Numbered from the stretch's first letter, positions 25,924 to 35,311 are shown. The stretch: 64,000 bases of DNA from an uncultured Spartobacteria bacterium (GCA_903882875.1 CAIRYQ010000123.1:1-64000); one strand, 5' to 3'. Numbers and translations are program-made. The notes: generated by a model not told the origin, from the sequence alone.

Positions 25924-27618
25924 TCAAGCTCGGAAGAGTGCGCCCATCTTTTTTCCGAGGATGCGGCTGGCGACGGCGATGGTGAGGCCGAGGAAAACCA
26001 TCGCCCACACACCGAGCGCGGCAGCGAGGAATTTGCCGTCGCCGATCATCTGGAACAGCTCGTAGATGGCCTTCGTGATCGGGAAGTGCTGCTGCTTTTG
26101 CGCGAGGATGAGCGAGTCGCTGACCTCCAGCATCGCGAAGCTGAATGCGAGCAGCGCACCGGCGAGCACATTTGCCGCGATGAGCGGGAAGGTGATGCGC
26201 CGCAGTGTGCGCAGTGGTGGGCAGCCGAGATTTTGTGCAGCTTCCTCCAGCGTTTCGCTCGTCTGCTGCAAGCCCGCGACGGCGCTGCGCACGACGTAGG
26301 GCAGGCGGCGCACGGAATATGCGATGACGAGCAGCAGCGTCGGGTCTTTGCCGGGGTTCAGAAATTCGAAGAAGCGGCCGGGCTGCGTCATCGAGATGTA
26401 GCCGAATGCGAGCACGAGGCCGGGCACGGCCAGCGGGAGCATGGAGATGGTGTCGAGCGTCTGGCGGCCGGGCAATTTTGTGCGGACGATCACGTAGGCA
26501 ATGGCGAGGCCGAGCACAATGTCCACGGCGACGGAGAGGCCCGCGTATTTGAGCGAGTTCGTGATGCTCGGCACGGTGAGGTAATGGCCGAGCGCGTCGC
26601 TGTAGTGCTGCGTGGTCCACTCGCCCGGCAGCACGGTGCGATACCAGTCCTTCGAGAAGGATTCGAGCACCACGCCGATGTGCGGCAGCAGCGCGAGGAA
26701 GGTGATGCCTGCGAATGCCATCGCGCACAGCCAGCCAGCCGCGCCGCCGAGCGTGCGCGTGGTGCCGGCGGTGCCGGCTTTTCCGGTCATCGCATTTTCG
26801 CTGCGGCCAAAGAGCAGCTTGCTCGCGGCGTAGAGCAGCGCGGTCGCGCAGAGCATCACGACGACGAGTGCGAATGGGAACGGGTTCCCGGAGATTTCCT
26901 TGATGCCGTAGAAAATCTGCACGCTCGTGACGCGCGAGTAGTCGAAGATGAGCGGCGTCCCGAGTTCCGTGAACGCGAAGATGAACACGATCGTGCCGCC
27001 CGCGAACAGCCCCGGCATGATCAGCGGCAGCGTGATGCGGCGGAATTTTCGCCAGCCGGTGCAGCCAAGATTTTCCGCGGCCTCCTCCATCGCGGGGTCC
27101 ACGTTTGCGAGCGCGGCGGTGAGATTGAGGAAGAGGATCGGGTAAAGGTGCAGCGCGTTCAGGATCACGCAGCCCCAGAATTGCCCGCGCCCGAGCCAGT
27201 CAATCGTCTCGCCCGGCGCGAGTAGGTGGAGGTGCGTGAGCAGCGAGTTGAGTGCGCCGTATTGCCCGAGCATCTGCCGCACCCCGATCGCGCCGACGAA
27301 CGGCGGCAGAATCATCGGGACGAGCAGCAGCGCGGAGAGCGCCTTTTTCCCTCTGAAATCGAAGCGGTCGCTGAGAAACGCGAGCGGCAGCGCGATGACG
27401 AGGGTGAGCGCGGTCGAGGCGCACGCGAGCACGAAGGAATTCCACAGGCCCTCGACGTAGATGCGGTTCGCGAAGACTTCGCGGATGGCGACGAGCGTGA
27501 AGTTTCCGCTCGGATCGAAAAACGCCCGCTGCACCGTGGTGAGGATCGGCCACAGGAAAAAGCAGCCGAGCAGCAGCGCGGTGACGGCCCAGACCGTCCA
27601 TGCGAGGGGTTTTGACAT
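25924..27618 (-). CDS. Two-domain ABC transporter permease (FbpB/ferric-iron type)
   Basis: The product is 564 residues with about twelve membrane helices in two repeated permease halves. Each half has an EAA loop: EEAAENLGCTGWRKFRRITLP near residue 180 and EEAAQNLGCPPLRTLRRITFP near residue 470. Such fused permeases serve binding-protein-dependent uptake of ferric iron, thiamine, phosphonate or small organic ions. No ATPase or binding-protein gene is next to it, so the substrate is open and the partners must be encoded elsewhere. It lies upstream of the aquaporin gene, 73 bases apart. Downstream co-transcription is possible, but the aquaporin has its own likely promoter. Confidence 0.88.
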   Translation of the reverse strand: MSKPLAWTVWAVTALLLGCFFLWPILTTVQRAFFDPSGNFTLVAIREVFANRIYVEGLWNSFVLACASTALTLVIALPLAFLSDRFDFRGKKALSALLLVPMILPPFVGAIGVRQMLGQYGALNSLLTHLHLLAPGETIDWLGRGQFWGCVILNALHLYPILFLNLTAALANVDPAMEEAAENLGCTGWRKFRRITLPLIMPGLFAGGTIVFIFAFTELGTPLIFDYSRVTSVQIFYGIKEISGNPFPFALVVVMLCATALLYAASKLLFGRSENAMTGKAGTAGTTRTLGGAAGWLCAMAFAGITFLALLPHIGVVLESFSKDWYRTVLPGEWTTQHYSDALGHYLTVPSITNSLKYAGLSVAVDIVLGLAIAYVIVRTKLPGRQTLDTISMLPLAVPGLVLAFGYISMTQPGRFFEFLNPGKDPTLLLVIAYSVRRLPYVVRSAVAGLQQTSETLEEAAQNLGCPPLRTLRRITFPLIAANVLAGALLAFSFAMLEVSDSLILAQKQQHFPITKAIYELFQMIGDGKFLAAALGVWAMVFLGLTIAVASRILGKKMGALFRA

Positions 27619-27655
27619 CTCCCTGCGAAGTAGCGACCTTTTTCCCTGCGGCCAA

Positions 27656-27691
27656 TCCCGAATGACACAAAAGACACACGGAGACGAAATG
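27656..27691. repeat. Degenerate intergenic repeat, GACACAAAAGACACAC type
   Basis: In the divergent gap between the permease and lipoprotein genes, the sequence GAATGACACAAAAGACACAC followed by GGAGACGAAATG is rich in repeated GACAC units. It resembles the stretches at 7239-7340 and 36275-36317. It is followed by a short palindrome TGCTGGAAATTTAGCA. The similarity was judged by eye. Confidence 0.35.
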
Positions 27692-27744
27692 CTGGAAATT
27701 TAGCATTGCCATCCGTCCCGTGATCCACTACATCAGCCGAGTCT

Positions 27745-28134
27745 ATGAACCGATTCATCCTTTCGATTTTGTCGCTCGCGGTCGCAGTCGGTGTCGGCGC
27801 GTGCAACAAGCAGCCCGACCCGAGGAAACCCGTCCCAGGCCCCAGGACCACCGAGAAAAAGGAGACGCCGCGCGACGTGGACGACGGCTACACCGAGCCC
27901 GTGAAAAAGAAAGAAAGGGATGATGTCGTGGATGTGACGCCCTTTGAAAAAAAGAAAATCCCGGACGCGCCCGTGAAACAAAACCCTGACTACGCGATCA
28001 AGGCGGAAGGCAAGCCGGGCTACGTGAAGAGCCCTTACGATGGACAAGGGCGGCTGATTGACGTGCGCGGCCTGCCGCCCGGCACCGAGGCCGAATGTCC
28101 CTACACGCACCGCACGTTCCTCGTCCCTCCGTAG
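27745..28134 (+). CDS. Small Lys-rich lipoprotein with a conserved SPY/PPGT C-terminal motif
   Basis: The product is 129 residues. A signal peptide ends at a lipobox VGAC (Cys20), so the mature protein should be a lipoprotein. The middle is charged and low in complexity (KKETPRDVDD, VKKKERDDVVDV). The last 45 residues form a small compact unit: YVKSPYDGQGRLIDVRGLPP followed by GTEAECPYTHRTFLVPP. I recall similar C-terminal units in small verrucomicrobial proteins of unknown function. It is a single gene followed by a strong terminator. Confidence 0.75.
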   Translation: MNRFILSILSLAVAVGVGACNKQPDPRKPVPGPRTTEKKETPRDVDDGYTEPVKKKERDDVVDVTPFEKKKIPDAPVKQNPDYAIKAEGKPGYVKSPYDGQGRLIDVRGLPPGTEAECPYTHRTFLVPP

Positions 28135-28165
28135 GCCGCGTCACTGTTTGTTGAAAAGATTTCGT

Positions 28166-28207
28166 CCCCGGCTTGTCGGTTTTCCACCGCAAGCCGGGGT
28201 CTTTTTT
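28166..28207 (+). terminator. Rho-independent terminator
   Basis: A perfect 10-bp stem, CCCCGGCTTG (28166-28175) with CAAGCCGGGG (28190-28199), closes a 14-base loop and is followed by TCTTTTTT. It ends the lipoprotein transcript and insulates it from the tyrA operon. Confidence 0.88.
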
Positions 28208-28221
28208 GGAGCGAGATGAGA

Positions 28222-28241
28222 GTTGAGTGTTGAGTGTTGGG
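28222..28241. repeat. Short tandem repeat of GTTGAGT
   Basis: Two perfect 7-base units GTTGAGT and a degenerate third (GTTGGGA) lie in the short leader between the terminator and tyrA. The composition differs from the surrounding G+C-rich DNA. Confidence 0.55.
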
Positions 28242-28286
28242 AGGAAAAAACGCTGCCTCTCCTCGCATCACCCAACTCCTTCCCGA

Positions 28287-29138
28287 ATGAAACGCATCGC
28301 AATCCTCGGCCCCGGACTCATCGGCGGCTCCATCGCGCTCGCGCTGCGGCGGGCGGGCGGCTCGCACGTCACGCTCTGGGCGCGGCGCGCGGATGCGGTC
28401 GCGGAGATCGGAAATGCCGACTGTGCGGATGCGGCGACGGACGATCTTCAGGCTGCGGTGAGAGATGCGGATCTCGTGGTGCTCTGCGTGCCCGTCGGCG
28501 CGATGGCGGGACTGGCCGAAAAAATCGCGCCGGTCGTTTCGCGTGCTTGCACCGTCACGGATGTCGGCAGCGTGAAAGGCCCGGTGCTTGCGGAGCTGCG
28601 TCCGGTTTTTTCCGGACACGCAAATTTTGTCGGCAGCCATCCGATGGCGGGCAGCGAACACACGGGCCTTGCGGCGGCGAGTGCGAATCTCTTCGACGGC
28701 ACGACGTGCATCGTCACGCCCGATGCGGACACGGACGCGGCGGCGCTCGCGGCGGTGTGCGAGTTTTGGAAGGGCATCGGCTGCCGCGTCGCCGAACTTC
28801 CCGCGGCGGAGCACGACGAATGCGTCGCGCTCGTGAGCCATCTCCCGCACCTGCTCGCCGCCGCGCTCGTGAACACCGTCACCGCGCAGAACGATCACGC
28901 CTTTCGCGTCGTGGGCCCCGGCTTCCGCGACACCACTCGCGTCGCGAGCGGCCCGCCCGCGATGTGGCGCGAGATCCTCCGCGAAAATTCCGCAGCCGTG
29001 CTGCCCGCGATTGACGCTTTGATTGCCAAGCTCTCCGAATTTCGCCAAATCCTCGCGCTCCCCGGTGACGGGCACGAGACGCACGATCTCCTCGCTGCCG
29101 CACGCGCCGCACGCAACCGCATCACTTTCCCAAAATAG
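28287..29138 (+). CDS. tyrA: Prephenate/arogenate dehydrogenase
   Basis: The product is 283 residues from ATG 28287. The NAD(P)-binding start is AILGPGLIGGSIALALRRAG. Family motifs follow: VPVGAM, TDVGSVKGPVL, GSHPMAGSEHTG and the helical half with SHLPHLLAAALVN and GFRDTTRVASGPPAMW. It oxidatively decarboxylates prephenate or arogenate in tyrosine synthesis. There is no fused chorismate mutase or ACT domain, so feedback control, if any, must come from elsewhere. It is the first gene of tyrA-aroA-cmk-plsC, with aroA 3 bases after its stop. Confidence 0.95.
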   Translation: MKRIAILGPGLIGGSIALALRRAGGSHVTLWARRADAVAEIGNADCADAATDDLQAAVRDADLVVLCVPVGAMAGLAEKIAPVVSRACTVTDVGSVKGPVLAELRPVFSGHANFVGSHPMAGSEHTGLAAASANLFDGTTCIVTPDADTDAAALAAVCEFWKGIGCRVAELPAAEHDECVALVSHLPHLLAAALVNTVTAQNDHAFRVVGPGFRDTTRVASGPPAMWREILRENSAAVLPAIDALIAKLSEFRQILALPGDGHETHDLLAAARAARNRITFPK

Positions 29139-29141
29139 AAA

Positions 29142-30470
29142 ATGCCAGACTGGAAAATCGAAAAGGCCCCGGCCATCCACGCCGAGATGACCGTGCCCGG
29201 AGACAAGAGCATCTCGCACCGCGCGATCATGTTCGCGGCGCTCGCGAATGGCCGCGCGAAAATCACCGGCTTCCTGCCCGGCGAGGACTGCCTTTCGACG
29301 ATGAAGGCCTTCCGGCAGCTCGGAATCCGGATCGAGCGCACCGACGAGACGACCATGATCATCGAGGGTAAGCGCGGACATTTCACCGCGCCGAGCGGTG
29401 ACATTGACTGCGGAAATTCCGGAACGACGATGCGCCTGCTCTGCGGCATCCTCGCCGCGCAGCCGTTCCGCTCGCGGCTCGTGGGCGACGCATCGCTCAG
29501 CAAACGCCCGATGAAACGCGTGATCGATCCGCTCACGCTGATGGGCGCGAAAATCACCGCCGAGGGCGAACGCGGCAGCGCGCCGCTCGTGATCGAAGGC
29601 GGCCCGCTGAAGGCGATTGATTACACCTCGCCCGTCGCGAGCGCGCAGGTGAAGAGCGCCGTGCTGCTCGCCGGACTTTTTGCAAAAGGCACGACGACCG
29701 TGACCGAGCCCGTGCTCTCCCGCGACCACACCGAGCGGATGCTGGCGTGGCACTTCGTGCCCCCGCGGCGGAACGGCCTCGCGGTCTCCGTGAGCGGCGG
29801 GCAGACACTCGAGCCGCGCGACTTCGCGGTCCCCGGCGACATTTCCAGCGCGGCCTTCTGGCTCGCCGCCGCCGCCGCGCAGCCGGGCGCGCATCTGCTG
29901 ATCAAAAGCGTCGGACTGAACCCCGCGCGCACCGGCGTGCTCGCCGTGCTCATCCGCATGGGCGCGCATGTGAGCGAGATCGTCGAGAATGCCGATTGCG
30001 AACCGAGCGGCACCGTCGAGGTCCGCGGCACGGAGCTGCGCGCGACCACGATCGGCGGCGCGGAAATCCCGAACGTGATTGACGAACTCCCGATCCTCGC
30101 CGTCGCCGCCGCGCTCGCGGAGGGACGCACAATCATCAAGGACGCGCACGAGTTGCGCGTGAAGGAAACGGATCGCATCGCCGCCGTCGCAAAGAACCTC
30201 CGCGCATTCGGCGTGCGGGTGGAGGAGAAGGAAGACGGCATGGAAATCGAGGGCGGCGCGAAATTGCACGGCGCGACCGTCGAGAGCTTCGGCGACCACC
30301 GCATCGCGATGGCGTTCGCGATCCTCGCCACATTCGCCGATGGCCCGTCGCTCATCCGCGACACGGCCTGTGTGGACACGAGCTACCCCGGCTTTTACGA
30401 GACGCTGCGCAAGCTCGCAAAGCCCGATCCCTCGGAAATCCCGGTCGTCTCGTCGCTGCGCGCCGAGTAA
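29142..30470 (+). CDS. aroA: 3-phosphoshikimate 1-carboxyvinyltransferase (EPSP synthase)
   Basis: The product is 442 residues, the usual length. Signature motifs are PGDKSISHRAIMFAAL near the start with the essential Lys and Ser, GNSGTTMRLLCGI near residue 88, and VKETDRIAAVAKNLRAFG with the catalytic Asp/Glu region. A final FGDHRIAMAFAI loop is present. It joins shikimate-3-phosphate and PEP in the step before chorismate. The gene sits between tyrA and cmk with gaps of 3 and 10 bases, a common linkage in bacteria. Confidence 0.97.
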   Translation: MPDWKIEKAPAIHAEMTVPGDKSISHRAIMFAALANGRAKITGFLPGEDCLSTMKAFRQLGIRIERTDETTMIIEGKRGHFTAPSGDIDCGNSGTTMRLLCGILAAQPFRSRLVGDASLSKRPMKRVIDPLTLMGAKITAEGERGSAPLVIEGGPLKAIDYTSPVASAQVKSAVLLAGLFAKGTTTVTEPVLSRDHTERMLAWHFVPPRRNGLAVSVSGGQTLEPRDFAVPGDISSAAFWLAAAAAQPGAHLLIKSVGLNPARTGVLAVLIRMGAHVSEIVENADCEPSGTVEVRGTELRATTIGGAEIPNVIDELPILAVAAALAEGRTIIKDAHELRVKETDRIAAVAKNLRAFGVRVEEKEDGMEIEGGAKLHGATVESFGDHRIAMAFAILATFADGPSLIRDTACVDTSYPGFYETLRKLAKPDPSEIPVVSSLRAE

Positions 30471-30480
30471 ATTTTTGCCG

Positions 30481-31143
30481 ATGCCCACACCCATTGTCAT
30501 TGCTATTGACGGCCCCGCGGCGAGCGGCAAGAGCAGCGTCGCCCGCGCATTGGCCCGCCGGTTGCGCTACCGCTACGTGAACACCGGCGCGATGTACCGC
30601 GCTGTCACCTGGCTCGTGGTCTCCCGCGGCATCACTCCCGCAGACACGACCGCGGTGCGCGCGATGCTCGATTCGACCGTGTTCGAGTGCGGCTTTAATG
30701 CGACTGGCGAAAGCACCGTTCTCCTCGACGGCCTCGATCCTTCCCCGCACCTGAACGACGCCAGCGTGACCGCCAGCGTCTCCACCATCGCCAGCATCCC
30801 CGAGGTGCGCCGCCGCCTCGTCGCAAAGCAGCGCGAATGCGTAAAGGACTCCGACGTCGTGATGGAAGGCCGAGACATCGGCAGCGCCGTCTTCCCCGAG
30901 ACGCCGTACAAATTTTACATTGATGCCACGCTCGAAGTCCGCGCCGCGCGACGGCAAAGGCAGGGAGTCGCCGACCGCATCGAGGCCCGCGACAAGCAGG
31001 ATTCCTCGCGCCCGATGAGCCCGCTCATCATCGCCGAGGACGCGCACGTCGTGGACTCCTCGCACCTCACCATTGACGGCGTCGTCGGCGAAATCATCGG
31101 CCGGCTGAAGCTGAAGAATCTCGCCCTTCCCGAAGGCATCTGA
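30481..31143 (+). CDS. cmk: Cytidylate kinase
   Basis: The product is 220 residues from ATG 30481. The P-loop is GPAASGKSSVARALA, followed by YVNTGAMYRAVTW, a CMP-binding segment VVMEGRDIGSAVFPE and a lid-type RRQRQGVADRIEARD. It phosphorylates CMP and dCMP. The aroA-cmk neighbourhood is widely conserved; rpsA, often next, is replaced here by plsC. It begins 10 bases after aroA. Confidence 0.96.
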   Translation: MPTPIVIAIDGPAASGKSSVARALARRLRYRYVNTGAMYRAVTWLVVSRGITPADTTAVRAMLDSTVFECGFNATGESTVLLDGLDPSPHLNDASVTASVSTIASIPEVRRRLVAKQRECVKDSDVVMEGRDIGSAVFPETPYKFYIDATLEVRAARRQRQGVADRIEARDKQDSSRPMSPLIIAEDAHVVDSSHLTIDGVVGEIIGRLKLKNLALPEGI

Positions 31144-31155
31144 CCGTTCCGCAGC

Positions 31156-31779
31156 ATGGGTCTCACCTACGCCGCCAGCTACCAGTTTTCAAAATTCGTC
31201 GGCGAAACATTCTTCGACCTGCGCGTTTACGGGCAGGACAAGATCATCGAGGAAGGCCCCGCGCTCCTCGCGATGAACCACCAGAGCTTCCTCGACCCGC
31301 CGTTTGCGGGCATCTCGTGCCACCGCGAGATCCACTACCTCGCACGCAAGACGCTCTTCGACATCCCCGTCATCGGCTGGATTCTCCGGCGCATCAATGT
31401 CATCGGCGTGGACCGCGAAGGCTCTGATGTCTCCGCGCTGAAGGCCGTCATGCGCATCCTCCGCGCCGGTGGCTGCACCATCGTATTCCCCGAGGGCACG
31501 CGCACTCGCGACGGCAGCCTCCAGCCCGCAAAGCCCGGCGCGGGATTCATCATCGCCAAGACGCTCGCACCGGTCGTGCCGATGCGGATTTTCGGCGCAT
31601 TCGAGGCATTCCCGCGCGACGTGAAAATCCCGCGCCCCTCGCCCGTCACAATCGTCGTCGGCGATCCGATGCGCTTCACAGCCGGCGACGTGAAAGGCGA
31701 CCCGCGGGTCGTCTTCCAGCGCATCAGCGAGCAGGTGATGGAAAAAATCGCGGCGCTGAAGAATCCGCGCGAGGAGTGA
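31156..31779 (+). CDS. plsC: 1-acyl-sn-glycerol-3-phosphate acyltransferase
   Basis: The product is 207 residues. The catalytic NHQSFLD motif (NHxxxxD) lies at about 41-47, the acceptor-binding FPEGTRTRDGSLQPAKPG at about 115, and the VPMRIFGAFEAFP segment follows. It acylates lysophosphatidic acid to phosphatidic acid at the inner membrane. The hydrophobic anchor of longer family members is not obvious. It is the last gene of the tyrA operon, 12 bases after cmk. Confidence 0.92.
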   Translation: MGLTYAASYQFSKFVGETFFDLRVYGQDKIIEEGPALLAMNHQSFLDPPFAGISCHREIHYLARKTLFDIPVIGWILRRINVIGVDREGSDVSALKAVMRILRAGGCTIVFPEGTRTRDGSLQPAKPGAGFIIAKTLAPVVPMRIFGAFEAFPRDVKIPRPSPVTIVVGDPMRFTAGDVKGDPRVVFQRISEQVMEKIAALKNPREE

Positions 31780-31869
31780 GATTCGGAGGCGAATCAGGCG
31801 GCGTTCGGACGATGTGGAGCCCGATTTTTTCGGGATCCGGAAGGCCAAAAAAAAAATTTGAAAAATCTT

Positions 31870-31900
31870 TGAACGGCGGCGCGGGCGGGCGGTCATAGAA
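31870..31900 (+). promoter_or_regulatory. Putative promoter of the candidate RNA
   Basis: TTGAAC (31870-31875) and CATAGA (31895-31900) are 19 bases apart, with a tract of A and T just upstream (31848-31868). Transcription would begin near 31907-31911, a few bases before the terminal stem of the RNA candidate. The -10 box is weak. Confidence 0.35.
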
Positions 31901-31912
31901 ACCGTTACAAGT

Positions 31913-32047
31913 GTTAGGGTGGTTCGGGCCGCTCGTGGTACTCCGGTGGGAGTCCGCGGGCGGCCCGGCATCTTTTCAGGGGGACGCCTTGGAACCTGCG
32001 GGATATGGCGGCTGGCTCCGCGCGGCAGACTTTCACCACGCCGAGCA
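31913..32047 (+). ncRNA. Candidate structured noncoding RNA, family unassigned
   Basis: The 334-base gap between plsC and the ACT gene (31780-32113) has no credible frame, but can fold. A terminal helix pairs TGTT, GG and GTGGT (31913-31924) with ACCAC, CC and AGCA (32035-32047), with one bulge and one mismatch. Inside, an 11-bp stem pairs CGGGCCGCTCG (31926-31936) with CGGGCGGCCCG (31958-31968) and carries an ACTCC/GGAGT upper stem with a GGTG loop. A second hairpin lies around 31996-32028 (CTGC..GCGG/CCGC..GCAG). A TTTT run follows the terminal helix. It lacks the conserved SRP, RNase P and tmRNA motifs; 6S RNA cannot be excluded. Confidence 0.45.
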
Positions 32048-32060
32048 TTTTCCCGAACTG

Positions 32061-32126
32061 AAAAAAATGCCTCCGGTCTGCTCAACATTCGACGCCCAAG
32101 CGGAAATCCCGCACTACCGCGGAGGC
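32061..32126 (-). terminator. Possible Rho-independent terminator of the hdc-ACT pair
   Basis: On the minus strand GCCTCCG (32126-32120) pairs with CGGAGGC (32075-32069), with an inner GCGG/CCGC hairpin in the loop, and is followed by ATTTTTTT. The left arm overlaps the last codons of the ACT gene. The long loop makes this weaker than a standard terminator. Confidence 0.4.
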
Positions 32127-32518
32127 TCCCCGATCAGCACGTCGCGCAGCACTGCGGCGGCGGCGGCGTTGTCGTTCGCGACGAGGCTCACGATGCTGAA
32201 TTCCCCAGCGCGCCGCACGATGTGCATCGAGCGGAGATCGCAGCCCGCGTCTTTCAGGCGCAACGCGATTTTTGCGAGCGCGCCGGGTTTGTCGTCGAGA
32301 CGGATGAGCAGCGTGTCCTGTGTGACGGCGCGGTAGCCGAGGTCCCGCAGGATGTGCAGCGACTCGTCGTATTTGTCCACCGTGAGCGAGAGGATGCCCT
32401 CCGCGCCGTGGCTCTCCACGTCGAAGTCCTCGATGTTCACGCCCGCGACGGCGAGCGCCTCCGCGATGCGCGCGAGGACGCCGGGCTGGTTCGGTGCGAG
32501 GACGTGCAGGAGTTTCAT
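32114..32518 (-). CDS. Tandem ACT-domain protein
   Basis: The product is 134 residues from ATG 32518. It is two ACT domains with nothing else: the first (MKLLHVLAPNQPGVLARIAE, then VNIEDFDVES) and the second (TLLIRLDDKPGALAKIALR, then CDLRSMHIV). Each has the NxPG/DxPG loop typical of amino-acid binding at the ACT interface. Such stand-alone proteins sense amino acids. Its ATG overlaps the stop of the histidine decarboxylase gene (32515-32518), so it may bind histidine or another amino acid and regulate that enzyme. This role is inferred from position only. Confidence 0.85.
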   Translation of the reverse strand: MKLLHVLAPNQPGVLARIAEALAVAGVNIEDFDVESHGAEGILSLTVDKYDESLHILRDLGYRAVTQDTLLIRLDDKPGALAKIALRLKDAGCDLRSMHIVRRAGEFSIVSLVANDNAAAAAVLRDVLIGEPPR

Positions 32519-33762
32519 GACGTGCGGGATTTTTTCTCCGCCGCGATTGACGCGGCAAAATCTGCGACGAACTCGTCCACGATGTCCTTCGTCACATGCG
32601 GCATCGTGATGAGGTGGCCGATGCCGCGCTTCGGCGCGATGATCCACTTTTTCATCACCGCTTCCGGCGGGCGCGGAAAGACGACGGTCACGGAGTTTTC
32701 ATTGCGCCACGCGTCAATGCCCCGCGCACGCAGCGCCTCCACCGCGTACGCCGCGCGCTCCAGGCTGCCGCGTACCATCTTGGTGATCCCCTCGCGCCCG
32801 AGCGTGCGCAGGCGATACCACAGGAAGAGCGGCCCGAACGCGCTGCGCGAACCGGCGATCGTGGTGTCGAGCGCGCCGATGTATTCGATGCTCCGTGCGA
32901 TGCGATCCACGTGCGATTTGCGCGCGAGCACCACGCCGCTCGGCAGCGGCGAGCCGAGCATCTTGTGGCCCGAGATCGCGATGCTGTCCGCGCCCGCCGC
33001 GAAATTCCACGACTGCGGCCTTTCCACAAATGGCAGGATCATCCCGCTCAGCGCGGCGTCGGCGTGGATGTATGAATTCGTGATCGCGAGATCGTCCAGC
33101 ACCGCACGGATCTTCGCGAGGCTGTCCACCGCGCCCTTCATCGTTGTGCCGATGTTTGCAAAAATGATCGGCGGCACGTCGCGATGGATGCGCAGCGTCT
33201 CGCGCAGATCGGTGTAGTCCAGCTCGCCGTTCTGCTGGCTCTTCAGCATGATGTTCCGCGTGTGCTGGAGACGGAGCACTTTCGCCACGGAGTAGTGCGT
33301 GTCCTCGGAAAAATAGCAGATGCCCTCGGGGAAAAGTTCCCGCGCCACGTAGAGGCCGTACATGTTTCCCTCCGTGCCGCCGCTCGTCACGTAGCCCCAC
33401 CAGCCGTCTTTGCCATTTTCCTTGGGCGCATGCGTGAACTCCGCAAAATCCGCCAGCACCTCGCGCTCGAATTCATGCGTGTTCAGCGGAATGTTCGAAC
33501 CGCCGAACGGATCGCCGACGTTGTTGATTGCAAATTCAAAAAACGGCAGCAGCTCAGAAAAATCGAAGTCCTCATTGCACGGATACCCGACGTAGTAGCG
33601 CCGCAGTCCGCTGAGCCGCGTGTGCAGCGCATCCAGCTTGCGCTGGTCATCTGCGGGGAGCTTTGGGCGCGGAGTGTTCACGGGAGTGCGGAAAATGTAG
33701 CGCCGCGCGTCCTCGGACGCAAACCCGCACAGGATCAAACCTCCGTTTTCTGATGAACGCAT
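32515..33762 (-). CDS. hdc: PLP-dependent histidine decarboxylase
   Basis: The product is 415 residues from ATG 33762; the frame stays open to 33900, but the extra 46 residues look noncoding. It is a group II PLP decarboxylase closely resembling bacterial Hdc: VGYPCNEDFDFSELLPFFEF, INNVGDPFGGSNIPLNTHEF, WGYVTSGGTEGNMYGLY, SEDTHYSVAKVLR, IHADAALSGMILPFV and the Schiff-base Lys267 in SGHKMLGSPLPSG. The reaction is histidine to histamine and CO2. No histidine/histamine antiporter is next to it. Substrate is inferred from similarity to Hdc; a related serine-type decarboxylase is the main alternative. Confidence 0.85.
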   Translation of the reverse strand: MRSSENGGLILCGFASEDARRYIFRTPVNTPRPKLPADDQRKLDALHTRLSGLRRYYVGYPCNEDFDFSELLPFFEFAINNVGDPFGGSNIPLNTHEFEREVLADFAEFTHAPKENGKDGWWGYVTSGGTEGNMYGLYVARELFPEGICYFSEDTHYSVAKVLRLQHTRNIMLKSQQNGELDYTDLRETLRIHRDVPPIIFANIGTTMKGAVDSLAKIRAVLDDLAITNSYIHADAALSGMILPFVERPQSWNFAAGADSIAISGHKMLGSPLPSGVVLARKSHVDRIARSIEYIGALDTTIAGSRSAFGPLFLWYRLRTLGREGITKMVRGSLERAAYAVEALRARGIDAWRNENSVTVVFPRPPEAVMKKWIIAPKRGIGHLITMPHVTKDIVDEFVADFAASIAAEKKSRTS

Positions 33763-33804
33763 CTGCAAACTCCGCACACCCGCGCCAGCCGTGTGGCATC
33801 CGCC

Positions 33805-33842
33805 TATTTTTCCTTGAAAAATAACGATCTTTTTGCTAAGCA
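33805..33842 (+). promoter_or_regulatory. Promoter with a perfect palindrome, upstream of the DUF1501 gene
   Basis: TTGAAA (33814-33819) and TAAGCA (33837-33842) are 17 bases apart, with TG two bases before the -10 box, making an extended -10. An 8-bp perfect inverted repeat, TATTTTTC (33805-33812) and GAAAAATA (33816-33823), overlaps the -35 box and could bind a repressor or activator. The region is much richer in A+T than its surroundings and lies between the divergent hdc and DUF1501 genes. Confidence 0.5.
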
Positions 33843-33920
33843 CGGCCTTGCAGTGGGATTTCCACTCCGAGCCAGCAGCATTCCTGCTACCTTTCAACAA
33901 CTCCTGAACACCACAACACT

Positions 33921-35246
<1,326 letters not shown>

Positions 35247-35269
35247 TCCGGCAGAGCGAAAAAATTCAC

Positions 35270-35311
35270 AACCGCCGCCACTGGGAAACCGGTGGCGGCG
35301 GTTTGCTTTTT
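35270..35311 (+). terminator. Strong Rho-independent terminator
   Basis: A 14-bp stem with one G-T pair, ACCGCCGCCACTGG (35271-35284) and CCGGTGGCGGCGGT (35289-35302), closes a GAAA loop and is followed by TTGCTTTTT. It lies 24 bases after the DUF1501 stop. Confidence 0.92.

Noticed and set aside
28101-30530. Long open frame on the minus strand (809 codons) across tyrA and aroA
   Set aside because: It is a shadow of two well-matched genes on the plus strand; the translation is Arg/Ala/His-rich and has no conserved motif.
31913-32047. SRP RNA (4.5S), RNase P RNA or tmRNA as the identity of the RNA candidate
   Set aside because: The SRP apical motif with GGAAGGAAGCA, the RNase P GAGGAAAGTCC block and a tmRNA tRNA-like end are all absent.
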